Shown here piece after piece: positions 13,009-22,919 of a stretch of DNA of 64,000 nucleotides. The notes under the pieces were generated by a model. That model worked only from the letters and a program-made list of their open reading frames with translations, was not told the DNA's origin and made no database searches. Numbering within the stretch: the stretch's first letter is position 1; each line of letters opens with the position of its first letter. Made by a program: the position numbers and the translations under genes. Origin of the DNA: Symbiotaphrina buchneri (taxonomy: Eukaryota; Ascomycota; Symbiotaphrinales; Symbiotaphrinaceae); the NCBI GenBank assembly GCA_001599915.1, contig BCIG01000020.1:186001-250000 (forward strand), read 5' to 3'.

Positions 13009-14444
13009 ATAGCCCTTCGACTTTCGGCTAACCCAGCAGGAGGACGCTTGGAGGCGGGAACTCGACAAGGACGTTGACCTGAGAAAGTTGCCGAGGCGCG
13101 ACAGGGCAGTGAGCGTATAGCGCCCAGGTCGTGGGGTCAGCAACTAGGCCAGGGTACCGGCATACGGGCTCAGAGTAGTGACTCGAGCGGGAAATGCACA
13201 CGGACGGAGTTGGTCATATGTGTCATCCGAGCCATATACCAAGAGTAGATACAGCAGGAGTACACGACCCGGTGGTCTTTTGAGATATCCGTTGAAACAG
13301 GGGATGAACGATGTAGATGACCCAGTCTGGCGAGCTCTTATTTGTATCTTTTATTGTACCCTCGAGGGATTGGAACAATGTTCAAGGGTTCAAGGCTCAG
13401 GGCTGAAAAGTAATGACGCCGTTGGTCAGAGGTGCATAGGAAACAGGGCGAGTGGCAATCGTAACCGAGCTGATCCGCAGGGCGGGCGACGTAGAGCGTG
13501 AAGTCGCGTAGATTGCCGAGGAACGAGTGCGTTCGTGAAATGACGCTGAACCCTTTTCAAACAGCATCAGGCCACCACGACCCTGCTACCAAGGGCCCTC
13601 CCGAGTCCCCTTACTCTACGAAGCTTACGTCGCGGCGCCTCATCCGTCATCCGCATCATTAAATGATTATGATGATTCATGGCTTATTAACCACAAACAT
13701 GGGTTTATTCGACAAATGTCCGAAGGCCCCCAGAGTTGAGATGGTGATACGAGGAGAGTGTTTCTTTGCTGGGCTAGAATATCGCAGCCGTTCGTCAAGA
13801 GTTGTCAAAATAATAAATAATAAATACTTCAGACTTCCCTGTCAATCACAGCCAGTGATCCTCAGATGATCATCCGCGACCGGGAGACGGAGATGAAAGC
13901 CGGACGGAGGTTGACCAATCAGACTTGGTCTGGTGCCCAGATCAAGCAGTAATAGACGAGACGAGATCTGCGGGTAAGTTGGGGACACTGTGTGCCGAGC
14001 GCACGGAAACAGGCAGGGACAACAACACGTCGTTCGGGTCTGGACAACACTATGGTGTAGTTTATAACGTATCTGATGAACATCCGGCAGTCTTTCTAAG
14101 GCGAAAGACGTCGGGGCTTATGTGCCTCGGTTGTTGTTTCAGAGACTTGCTATTCGCATCTCCACAATCGCTTTTCTTGGCGATCCGGCAGTAGAAGCAT
14201 GCGGTAGAAACGCCATGGACAATATTACTGCTGTATGAGAGACCTCCATAACAAACCCACAAAATTTTTGAAGATCCCAAACCACTCCGAGCTGTTGCAA
14301 AATCTGACGTGCTGTATGAAATTCGCTTGAACCACTTGTAAAGTGTATTAGATTTTACCTATTTGAAGAAAGTGGCTTTTCGATTCCATCTCGTCGGATT
14401 TGAGGCATGCAACTGCTTCAATTGCTCTTCTCCAATCCTGGGTC
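13009..14444. other. Long divergent upstream region (Zn2Cys6 gene / asa1)
   Basis: About 1.4 kb with no supported gene. ORFs of up to 107 codons occur but have no recognisable product or splice structure. AT-rich patches lie at 13650-13690 and 13805-13830. It is long compared with most promoters in this window, as is common upstream of regulators. Confidence 0.4.
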
Positions 14445-16117
14445 ATGGCGGGCACTGGAATTAATCAGATACCTTCCTCTGGCAAGGGACAATGGCATGA
14501 TCCTCCTCAACCTAAGTACATCTTCAGAGGGCATGCTGCGCCCATTTATGCCGTCGAGTTCTTTCGATCGAATCTGCGTCTCATGACCGGAGACGCTGAT
14601 GGCTGGGTGGTTGTCTGGAGTATGACCACTAAGCGGCCAGTCGCTGTCTGGAGAGCCCATGAAGGTGCCATCCTGAATCTGGCTGCTTGGGGTCCTCATC
14701 GAATCATCACGTATGTTGTAGCTGATCTAAATATTAGGATAGGCTTTGCTAATGCGACTGTGCAGTCATGGTCGAGACAGCGCTCTGCACGTATGGAAGT
14801 TGACTGAGCAGCTGGAAGGCACTATGGATGTGACATTGCCCGTCGATGATCAGGACTCCCATAGAAAACAGCCTTGGCTGGAGTATTCTTTGCAGGTCAA
14901 TACGACCAACTTCTGTCCATTCGCCATGGGCCTCGGACCTACTACTACTGCGGTAGAAGCAGATCCAGGCGTTGGAATGCTGTCATCTCAAGACGACCCA
15001 TGTCCGATCTTGATTGCGGTACCCAGTTTGTCTGACTCTGAAGGGGTGAGGCCCGGCCACCCCTGAGCTGTCGTTCACAGGAACTAACTAGGGTTAAAGA
15101 TCGATATAATGCAACTGCCAAATGGCACAACTACCGAGACCATACCAAGCTGCAAAGCGTTCAAGACTGGTAAGCTATCTTCCCGTATCTACGCGAATTG
15201 ATACTGCGGGCGTTCGTCGACTGCGCTCTCATTGCTAGCATTTCTATTTGAGTCGTTTTGCTACATTTCAGACAAATGCCTGTACACCATGTCACGTTGA
15301 AGCCATATCACTTTATGCTATGAACTTATCGTCCCCTATCATTGCTTCTTTACGGCCGTCCGAGAAACCTCTGACTCGACCCAGGCATGGTCATGACCTT
15401 GCGCCTCAGGCCTACCGAAGGACGAGTGCTGCTTGTTGCTGGTTATGAGAGTGGCCATACGATCGTCTTCTCCCGCGAGCCTGACGGCAAAGAGAAGCCA
15501 GAAGGGTACGTGTGGGTACAGAAGTACGTTTCTCAAGCACATTCACAACCAGGTACGTTCCAGAATAAGACGATTTCAGTACATTATGTGGTTATTGAGG
15601 AAATGCTGAGCCATTACAAGTCCTCTCCGTAGATACGTGTCACGATGAATTCTTCTTTTCCTCGTCAGCAGATGCGGTCATTGCGAAGCATCCTTTGCTA
15701 TCCATCCTTCAGGATGGCGCATCGGACGTAGTTAAAGTGGTCAATACAAAGCATGCGGGCCAACAAGGGTTACGGGTGCGAGATGACGCTAGGATCCTCG
15801 CCACTGCGGGGTGGGATGCACGAGTCCGAGTCTACTCGACCAAGACATTGAAAGAATTGGCGGTGCTCAAGTGGCACAAGGATGGTTGCTACGCAGTCGC
15901 ATTTGCAGCGGTCGCAAGCATCGATCCAGATGTAATTGCAGAGGGACGGTATGAAGGATCTACTGAGCGTGAACAACACCCACAACCGAGCAGCTCCGGG
16001 ACAGTGACGCTTCGACGGAGTATTGTCGAGAATAACAGAATGAACAGGACAAGCACAACACACTGGCTTGCAGCTGGCTCCAAAGATGGGAAAATATCAT
16101 TATGGGATATCTATTGA
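14445..16117 (+). CDS. asa1: ASTRA-associated protein 1 (Asa1), WD-repeat
   Basis: Predicted 426-residue beta-propeller of the ASTRA complex, which with Tel2-Tti1-Tti2 supports maturation of PIKK kinases and chromatin functions. Exons 14445-14710, 14766-15045, 15100-15169, 15385-15552, 15621-16117. WD-like blocks are visible at the N-terminus ([14 protein letters not shown] ... DGWVVVWS), then HEGAILNLA, and at the end ([15 protein letters not shown], ending exactly on the last WD strand). Start chosen at the ATG opening MAGTGINQ, since the frame continues upstream only with a non-ATG codon. The third intron is unusually long (215 nt, 15170-15384), so a short exon may be missed there. Its stop lies 4 bases from the stop of dbp7 on the other strand. 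Confidence 0.87.
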
Positions 16118-16121
16118 GCTC

Positions 16122-18452
16122 TTAACCAATGTTAAACTCCGACGCCGCTGACATATGCTCTTGCATCTTCAATCTCATCTTCTTGGCAGCTTCTTGGCTG
16201 TCAGTCATGGGAACATCAAGATCATCGTCATTATGTCCTTTACGCTTGGTCGGACGCTCCTTGACAGAATGTCCCACACCAGCGTTGGCAGCGTTGGAGC
16301 CCCTGGAAGATCCCTTATCGGTCCGCAGACCCGGCACGTTGATGCTTCCTGGCTTATCACGAAGCGCGAAAGCCTTGGCTAAATGACCCAAATGCAGCGA
16401 CTTGATGTTAAAGATGTGCCTTTCAGGGGCTACATGTGTGGCATAGGCCCGGATGTGGCTTTGGTATGCACGGCGAGCCATCTCTAGATGCTTCGGAGAC
16501 TGAAGCGTCCACCGCTCGAGATCCAGCTGCCACTCGGTCGCTTTTTCCTCCCAATCTCTACCGGCGACGACCCCGGCAGATGTGAAACCTTTCTTCAGCA
16601 ACTCTTCAGAGTCCTCTCGGACAACGGCCTTTTTACCGTTCGGATAGCTCTCTTTCAAAATGTCGATATAGCCCTCTTCATCTCCAGGCAGAAGAAAGAT
16701 GAGCGCTCTTCCATCTTTGCCAGCTCTGGCTGTCCGACCGACTCGGTGGATGTGTTCATCTTTGCTGAATGGCGGATCGTATTCGATGACATAGTCCACA
16801 TTCGGCACATCCAGACCGCGTGAAGCGACGTCAGTGCTAATAAGGACAGCGGGGTCTTTGCTTGTCGCATAGGCGGATAAAGTAGCTGTTCGGACATTTT
16901 GTGGAAGGGAACCATGCAGTTTATAAACGTGGACAGGATTCTCTGAGCCGGATATGAACGGAGCCAAGGCGACGGTATCCTGAGTCAACGGCTTTTTAAC
17001 TGCATCTTCTGATGTGGGGTCTTTTTGACTGTCTGGCGATTGACGAGGGAAGACTTCAAACATGAAGTCAACACTGTCTGCACAAGATATGAATACAATA
17101 GCCTTCATTACGGACCCACGGCGCATAAATGCTCTCTTAAGCACAGCTGTCAGGGTGACCAGGCGGAGCTTTGCAGGAACAATGGTGAAAGCCTGTCGGA
17201 GCTGTGTCGGCGCTGAAAATGCAGTCTCATGTTCTTGCGCCCCAGCGTCATCCTCGGTGGGATCTGGCGATATGTGGACAGCATCTTTGAGACTTATTTC
17301 TCCAAGTCGCTGGACGTTCATTTTGAGTGTCGCAGAACACAGTACAGTTGTACGTTTTTTTGGCAATCCTCTGTAGATCGGATGATCGTTCGCCGACTGT
17401 TGTTTTGCGCTTTCAAGTTTCTTGATCAGTTTTTCGATCTCAGCATCGAAGCCGAGTTCCATCAAGCGATCGCCCTCATCCAGCACGAGCCACCGCACTT
17501 TGCTGACATCGAGAACCTCTGTGTTGTCTAGATGGTCCGCCAGGCGCCCAGGTGTAGCCACAAGGATATTCAGTCCTTTGCGCAAACGAGCCTTCTCCGA
17601 CTTTTTCTTCTCCCCACCCAGCACTGACCCTGCCACGATCCAATGAGCGCATCTTAGCAGACTCTCCAAGACCACGAATATCTGTTTACAAAGTTCCCGA
17701 GTGGGCGCCAGTATAATGGCAAACAATCCAGAATCCCGATGGATTTTCCCATCTTTGACCGCACCACTGGCGCCATCAACCCGTTCTCCCAAGGTCATTA
17801 ACCGTTGCACAATGGGAAGCAAGTACGCCAGTGTCTTCCCAGATCCAGTTTGAGCTTGGATGAATGCATCACTGTCTTCCTTAAGCAACTGAGAAACTGC
17901 AGCCTTCTGAATGGCGGTGGGAGTCTTTAAATCCAGCTTGTCGAGAAGATGAGCCGCTAAGATCGGTGACAACCCCAACGAAGTAAAAGTCTCGAGCCGG
18001 CTATCAAGAGGGGCATTTGATGGCTGGATGGTCTGCTCATCTTCTACAGTCTCCTCCGCAGCCGTCTTGGGTGCAGGATTGAATGAGAACAAGGAAGATA
18101 TAACCTGATGATTTTTGTCGGCTCCCCGGGAGGCACCAGACGAGGCTGGTCCACTCCGAGCTGCCGAAGGCTTCCTGTCCGCTTCCCCTTCGACCCGTTG
18201 TCTCTTGATATGCCGTTGCTCATGCCATTGCTCGTCTGGCTCTGCGGCGCCCTCTGAACGATCTTTTGGCCGGAATTGCTGCCGAGTCACAGCATCGCCG
18301 TTAACGGTTATACCCTGTTTCTTCTCTTGGTATCGACGTGCAGCCTTTTTGGCAGTCAATCGGTCCTTCCATCGTCCACCTTTGAAGGTAGGTTTCGCGC
18401 TTAACACATCGTCGCCCACGGAAAAGTTCAGCAACAGACCGTCGTCGGCCAT
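16122..18452 (-). CDS. dbp7: ATP-dependent RNA helicase Dbp7 (DEAD-box, 60S ribosome biogenesis)
   Basis: Single-exon 776-residue DEAD-box helicase. Dbp7 acts in the nucleolus on early pre-60S particles. Visible motifs in order: Q motif region (LSPILAAHLLDKLDLKTPTAIQ is the family pattern), AQTGSGKT (Walker A), PTRELC, TPGRLADH, DEGD in place of DEAD (usual for Dbp7), SAT within CSATLKM, STDVASRGLD, and HRVGRTARAGKDG. The N-terminal ~130 residues are basic and low-complexity, as in orthologues; the C-terminal part has the Dbp7-type extension with a KKMRLKMQEHMSAA end. Convergent with asa1, so the 3' UTRs must overlap. Confidence 0.95.
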   Translation of the reverse strand: MADDGLLLNFSVGDDVLSAKPTFKGGRWKDRLTAKKAARRYQEKKQGITVNGDAVTRQQFRPKDRSEGAAEPDEQWHEQRHIKRQRVEGEADRKPSAARSGPASSGASRGADKNHQVISSLFSFNPAPKTAAEETVEDEQTIQPSNAPLDSRLETFTSLGLSPILAAHLLDKLDLKTPTAIQKAAVSQLLKEDSDAFIQAQTGSGKTLAYLLPIVQRLMTLGERVDGASGAVKDGKIHRDSGLFAIILAPTRELCKQIFVVLESLLRCAHWIVAGSVLGGEKKKSEKARLRKGLNILVATPGRLADHLDNTEVLDVSKVRWLVLDEGDRLMELGFDAEIEKLIKKLESAKQQSANDHPIYRGLPKKRTTVLCSATLKMNVQRLGEISLKDAVHISPDPTEDDAGAQEHETAFSAPTQLRQAFTIVPAKLRLVTLTAVLKRAFMRRGSVMKAIVFISCADSVDFMFEVFPRQSPDSQKDPTSEDAVKKPLTQDTVALAPFISGSENPVHVYKLHGSLPQNVRTATLSAYATSKDPAVLISTDVASRGLDVPNVDYVIEYDPPFSKDEHIHRVGRTARAGKDGRALIFLLPGDEEGYIDILKESYPNGKKAVVREDSEELLKKGFTSAGVVAGRDWEEKATEWQLDLERWTLQSPKHLEMARRAYQSHIRAYATHVAPERHIFNIKSLHLGHLAKAFALRDKPGSINVPGLRTDKGSSRGSNAANAGVGHSVKERPTKRKGHNDDDLDVPMTDSQEAAKKMRLKMQEHMSAASEFNIG

Positions 18453-19001
18453 GGCTAAGATCCGTGTTTGTCGGTCAGTGATTGCAGCCGGGGTAGAGGG
18501 ACCCTGCGCTGCTCCAAACTGTTCGACGAGGACTGCCAGCGGCAGAAAAAGAAAACCTAGAACTCAGCCCTATGATAACACAGACTAGCGCAAGCTAGTC
18601 CGAACAGGGCATTCTGTCAAAACTCTCGGTAACTTCCGTAGAGCTTAGTCCCCGGTCTTGTCTCTCCACCATTCGAAGTTCGCGTCTCAGAATTACGGCG
18701 CAGTTGTGATCCCCGTTGAGCAGCCGTCAAATTTGCGCGAGCTCGCTCCATCACAGGTCGTCATGACTCACAATAGCTGCGACTGCAGTCTTGGAGCAAT
18801 TTGAGAAGGTCTATCGACCTCTATCATATTCTGAATTCTGCAGCACAGGGTAGCAATGGCGAGCTGGTACCGCCAATTCCGTGGTAGGGTTTCAATTTGG
18901 ATATTCGGAATTTTGAACTCGAGCCTTCTGACCCTGTCTTAGGACCTTCCTGTAGCCCAATACTGAGGGTAATTGCGCCATCTAGGCACAATGTACGCCT
19001 C
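18453..19001. other. Divergent promoter region dbp7 / pantoate ligase
   Basis: About 550 bases between the start of dbp7 (-) and the first in-frame ATG of the pantoate ligase gene (+). The ligase frame stays open upstream to about 18888 without an ATG, so part of this may be coding through an unseen upstream exon. No other gene seen. Confidence 0.4.
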
Positions 19002-20036
19002 ATGTCTACCCAGGTCTTCCGAGAGGTGAAACCGCTACGACAATATCGGCGAGAGTTGCTGTTGTCCGGCAAAACCGTTGGTCTTGTTCCGACGATGGGC
19101 GCGCTTCATGCCGGCCATCTCTCCTTAATTCGTCAAGCGGCCCAGGAAAATAGCCATGTCTTCGTTAGTATATATGTTAACCCGACACAATTCGGCGTGA
19201 ATGAAGATCTCGAGAGCTATCCTCGCACGTGGGCTACTGATCTCGAAGCATTGCATGAGTTGGACCAGGAACTCGCACAGTCGAATGAGGACGGCAGTGG
19301 ATCAGTTGGAAGGATTGCGGGGATCTTTGCACCTACGACAAAGACAATGTACCCAACACTGCCTCCATCCTCAGAAATCGACGGCGACGGGTCGTTTGTC
19401 GTGGTAAGGCCCCTATCCAAACTACTCGAGGGTGCCTCACGTCCTGTTTTCTTTCGAGGGGTCGCGACCGTCTGCACGAAACTGTTCAACATAGTGGCCC
19501 CGGACAGAGTATATTTTGGTCAGAAGGATGTGCAACAAACAGTCCTCATCAAGCGTATGGTCAAGGACTTTTGGATAGATACAGAGGTGAGGATCGGGTC
19601 GACAATAAGGGAGAAGGATGGTCTTGCCATGAGTTCGAGGAATGTCTATTTAGGGCAGCGAAGAAGAAAAGTTGCCATCGTACTGTATAGAGCTCTTAGG
19701 GCTGCAGAAGAGCAGTACAAGAAAGGTCACCGGAAAAGACCGGATATCCTGGGCCCTGCCCACGACCTCCTTCGTTCGGAGATGGCTAAGCAGCAGGGAC
19801 TACCTCCCTCCCAGCGGGCCGTCTTCACTCCCGATTACATCTCTTTAGGAGACCCGGACACGTTAGAGGAAGTTGAGGAGGTGGACTCGAGCCGAGGGGC
19901 CATTCTGAGTGGAGCTATCAAAATGCACCCGCTAGAAGATCCTCAGCCGGGTGAAGACACCGGCCTAGGAGGCGGAGTTGCACCCGTAAGGCTGATTGAC
20001 AACATAATTCTGGTAGAAGCCAGTAATATAATATAA
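19002..20036 (+). CDS. pan6: Pantoate--beta-alanine ligase (pantothenate synthetase)
   Basis: Condenses D-pantoate and beta-alanine with ATP to make pantothenate, the precursor of CoA. 344 residues from the first in-frame ATG (MSTQVFREV). Key blocks: VPTMGALHAGHLSLI with the HIGH-type HAGH motif, SIYVNPTQFG, YFGQKDVQQ, and the KMSKS-like DGLAMSSRNVYL. The enzyme is normally about 280-310 residues, so the C-terminal part contains an insert and tail (AILSGAIKMHPL...). The frame is open 38 codons upstream of this ATG and reads like an Arg-containing leader (APSRHNVRLMST), so an upstream exon supplying an organelle-targeting peptide is possible. Confidence 0.93.
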   Translation: MSTQVFREVKPLRQYRRELLLSGKTVGLVPTMGALHAGHLSLIRQAAQENSHVFVSIYVNPTQFGVNEDLESYPRTWATDLEALHELDQELAQSNEDGSGSVGRIAGIFAPTTKTMYPTLPPSSEIDGDGSFVVVRPLSKLLEGASRPVFFRGVATVCTKLFNIVAPDRVYFGQKDVQQTVLIKRMVKDFWIDTEVRIGSTIREKDGLAMSSRNVYLGQRRRKVAIVLYRALRAAEEQYKKGHRKRPDILGPAHDLLRSEMAKQQGLPPSQRAVFTPDYISLGDPDTLEEVEEVDSSRGAILSGAIKMHPLEDPQPGEDTGLGGGVAPVRLIDNIILVEASNII

Positions 20037-20347
20037 CGTCAACTCTTCCGCTAGTGCCCCTCCTAAAGTGGTGTGGATCTTATTCGAGCTCCTGCGCTCG
20101 ATTTCTTCGCAAAGCGAGTATCAACATCTCGTCAGTACAACTCGGGATGGTTTAGTGCTGGACAAGAAGGTGAGTAAATCGCGGCAGCCGTCTGGAGGCT
20201 CATGGACCTACCCGTTTGCCATGGCGGCCTTTTCCTCAACCGAGGCTCATAGCTCGGCTCTGCCGATAAGGATAGGGTGCAATGATGAGGAGAAGCTCTT
20301 CGATTGATCATTCTCTTCAGTAAAGGTATTCAACTCCTCGTCTGGTC
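20037..20347. other. Convergent intergenic region
   Basis: 311 bases between the stops of the pantoate ligase gene (+) and POP4 (-). No coding signal or repeat recognised; expected to hold the two 3' UTRs. Confidence 0.4.
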
Positions 20348-21084
20348 TCATAGGTCGTCATTTATGTGCAGCTTGAATTTCTTGTTGGCCCGATCCGGTG
20401 CCCGATTTTCGAACTGTGACCCATGAAGCTCAAACACTAGGGGCGGTCGTGCCTCAGATGCAGGGCCACCCTCGACCGCAGCAGGAACTGGCCGGGGAAC
20501 CTCGAATCTGAAGATGGAGTGTTCCTTTGGAATAGCTTTTCGAGATTAGCCTAGAAATTCGTGATGAACGGGAATTGTTACTTACTCTTGAAGTGGTCCG
20601 TCCTCGTAATAAGGTCGAATGTAAACTTGGTATCTTTGACCACGATCCCCTTGACGCCCACTCTGCTCACACATCGCGAGCGCACCACCTCCAGCTCTGC
20701 ACCATGGAAGTCGGCACTGACGAACTTGGCCGCCTGCTGGGGCGTGACGGGCCCGGTTTGTGAGCCCAGCACCTCCTGGATGTATCCAACCCACATTGCG
20801 TGCAGCGGTTCGTAGATGCGATATTTGCGGGCCTCCGGTGGGATCTCGTACACGCACAGGGCCCGTTTCTCGCGAGCCGTCAGCGGTTTCGGCTTCTGCT
20901 TCTTGCGCTGGAAGAGCTTCTTGCGGTTGCGCTCGCGGCGTCGCAGCTCGCGCGCATCGGCGACCTCGGTGTCGGTGGGGCGCAGGAAGAGCGGTTTCTG
21001 CTTGACCTTCTCCTCGAAGATGCGGTCCGCGTCGGCGGCCGGGAACACCTCGCGGAGCAGCTCTTGCGCAATGTGCCCCGGCAT
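20348..21084 (-). CDS. pop4: RNase P/MRP protein subunit Pop4 (Rpp29 family)
   Basis: 228 residues; exons 21084-20586 and 20535-20348 around a 50-nt intron. Pop4/Rpp29 is a core protein of RNase P (5' tRNA maturation) and RNase MRP (pre-rRNA processing). The middle is a basic helix-rich block (RRRERNRKKLFQRKKQKPK), followed by YRIYEPLHAMWVGYIQEVLG, the small Sm-like barrel (FHGAELEVVRSRCVSRVGVKGIVV), and the family signature FELHGSQFENRAPDRANKKFK near the C-terminus, encoded by exon 2. The acceptor AAAG|CT is required because the nearer TTTCTAG would bring in a stop. Confidence 0.92.
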
Positions 21085-21322
21085 AATGGTCCGTCCTGAC
21101 GAGTCGTCGACTGCCGAGTGGGCAGGAGGGTGAAGTGCCGCGTATCAATCACGATTTGCGCTTAGCTGTTGAACCGATCCAGAGCCATCTTAGGACCTCA
21201 AGCGCCTGCACGCTGTACTATTTCGCATCAGAAAAAAAATTAAAGAATAAATCCCTCGTTTTCCTAAGAAACACCCGGGTATTGTCAGCACAGCATCAAC
21301 AAAAAAAAAGTCAAAATGTAAG

Positions 21323-21408
21323 TGCCCCCTCTGCGATTTGAACGCAGGGCCTCATCATAACAGACTTCAAGGTACGAGTGATGCGCTCTACCCCTGAGCT
21401 AAGAGGGC
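21323..21408 (-). tRNA. tRNA-Thr (anticodon CGU) with 14-nt intron
   Basis: Minus strand. Acceptor GCCCTCT pairs with AGGGGGC (one G-U); D-arm GCTC/GAGC; anticodon stem CATCA/TGATG; T-arm CTGCG TTCAAAT CGCAG. Anticodon CGU is at 21374-21376; the 14-nt intron 21359-21372 lies at the canonical 37/38 position. A box (TAGCTCAGGGG) and B box (CGTTCAAATCG) are intact, and a T-run follows about 17 nt downstream. Discriminator base A at 21323. Confidence 0.93.
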
Positions 21409-21440
21409 AATCTTAATCAAAAAGGGCAATCTTAATCAAA
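21404..21440. repeat. Tandem duplication covering the tRNA-Thr 5' leader and first tRNA bases
   Basis: A unit of about 18 bases, AGGGCAATCTTAATCAAA on the plus strand, occurs twice in a row. The copy next to the tRNA includes its first five bases (GCCCT on the minus strand), so the 5' leader plus the start of the acceptor stem has been duplicated upstream of the gene. Confidence 0.85.
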
Positions 21441-21616
21441 AGCTCGCTAATTCACTTTAATAACCTACCCGCCAATTTCGCTGTACTTCACTTATCGATT
21501 GCCAATCTGCTGCGTATCCGTGAATGGCTTTCGATCCTCTAATCTCTGTGGTCATCAAAGCATCTCAGATGCATATTTATATACCATTTCTCTATGTCTA
21601 TCAATGCTATATATTC

Positions 21617-22483
21617 CTAATCATCCAGGAGAAACCTGAGGAACGCTTGCGCTACTGCAATTCCATCCTGAGGTTTCGTGACCCTCTCCATTGCATCCTC
21701 AAACTTGGCATCGTCGAAGATGCCGGATTTGTGTCTCGCAGTCAGCAGCTCCTTGACTATCGTTGCAGTAAACTCCGGGTGGCCTTGCACAGTAATGAGG
21801 CGCTTGGGGGCATAAATCCCCTGTACCTTACACCTCTCCGTTGAGCCCAGTGCTTCCACGCCTTCGGGATAGTTATAGACAATATCCCGATGCATCTGAT
21901 GCAGGCTCTGTCAAATGCCATCAGCATAAGTCTTGCTGAAAGAAGCTTTGGTGTCATGTAACTCACCAATGTGTCCTTCTTAAATATCTCTTTGCCCTTG
22001 GGCGACAGCTCAATTGCCGTGACTGACGTCTCCCAGCCATCGTCGTTGCGGTCAACCTTTGCGCCCAGTGCGCGCCCGACGATTTGATGACCAAAGCAGA
22101 CACCTATAACCCGTACCCGGTCCTGCTCAAGGACTTTCTTGACAAAGTCAACAAGCTTGAGTATCCAGGGGGAATTATCATAGGCATTGTTTCCTGTCCG
22201 GACTCATGTCAGATATGCTCACTTCCGTACCTATTGAAAACGTACTTGATCCGGTGATAAGGATGGCGTCAATGTCCTCCAGTTTCGGGTAGAGCTCCGC
22301 ATGCTCTACGTCAAAGGTGGTCAAATCCAAGCCCTCCTTCGCGGATAACCCTGGCACGTTCAGCGCATCGGCGCCAGCCCTGAGCATTGCGCCGAAGACC
22401 CCTCCATAGCTACCGTAACTCGCTTTGGTACCCTCGAGTGGGGTGTCGCATTCGAGGATTGCGATGCGCAGCGGCGGGCGCAT
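21617..22483 (-). CDS. Class-I glutamine amidotransferase domain protein (GMP-synthase-like)
   Basis: 251 residues; exons 22483-22246, 22193-21967, 21907-21617. Stand-alone class-I GATase fold like yeast YLR126C; the physiological substrate of this group is not settled. The nucleophile elbow reads GVCFGHQI (catalytic Cys), and the catalytic His lies in TVQGHPEF with the Glu two residues later (H-P-E). The first exon starts MRPPLRIAILECD; an upstream in-frame start would add about 40 residues with no family resemblance, so I reject it. The gene has its own promoter and is divergent from nothing nearby. Confidence 0.85.
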
Positions 22484-22919
22484 CGCCACTATCGAGATGA
22501 CCGGGTGAACTTTGTTTGCTTCTACCGATGTGAGGCACTCTCTATGCTCAGTACCAAAGTGCTCGAATTTGTGATTACTGTTGCCTTTTATCGGTGGTGA
22601 CACGGCAAGTGAGCGACATCATTCCTATCTATCTTATCGGCAAGCGGGGCCGAGCCTGCGGGCTTCTGTCTCCGAGAGTGCATATGCGTACAAAATTTTC
22701 GATAGAACAGTTTTTCGTGAATTAACGACCATAGCGAAAGCTATTCTATGGAGCCTCTAATTAGAGGCTGGGTATCTCATCACTAAGACCATCTATCAAA
22801 AATCCAAACCTCACCAAACGCCTTGCAATGCCCGCTGAATCGGCTCTCCCGCAATGTCAGACTCCTCCCTTTTACCCACGAAAATGCAAGCAAGTGAACA
22901 ATGCGCCAGGTGTGGATAT
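22484..22919. other. Intergenic region with 18-base perfect palindrome
   Basis: About 435 bases between the GATase start and the Sen34 stop, both minus strand. It contains AGCCTCTAATTAGAGGCT at 22752-22769, a perfect palindrome roughly 270 bases upstream of the GATase ATG. No gene seen. Confidence 0.5.

Noticed and set aside
20578-21152. Long overlapping frames (up to 188 codons) on both strands over pop4
   Set aside because: They are frame shadows of the GC-rich, Arg/Lys-rich pop4 exon; only the pop4 frame matches a family and splices correctly.
21904-22140. Possible separate small gene between the GATase exons
   Set aside because: The sequence is fully explained by exon 2 and two short introns of the GATase gene.
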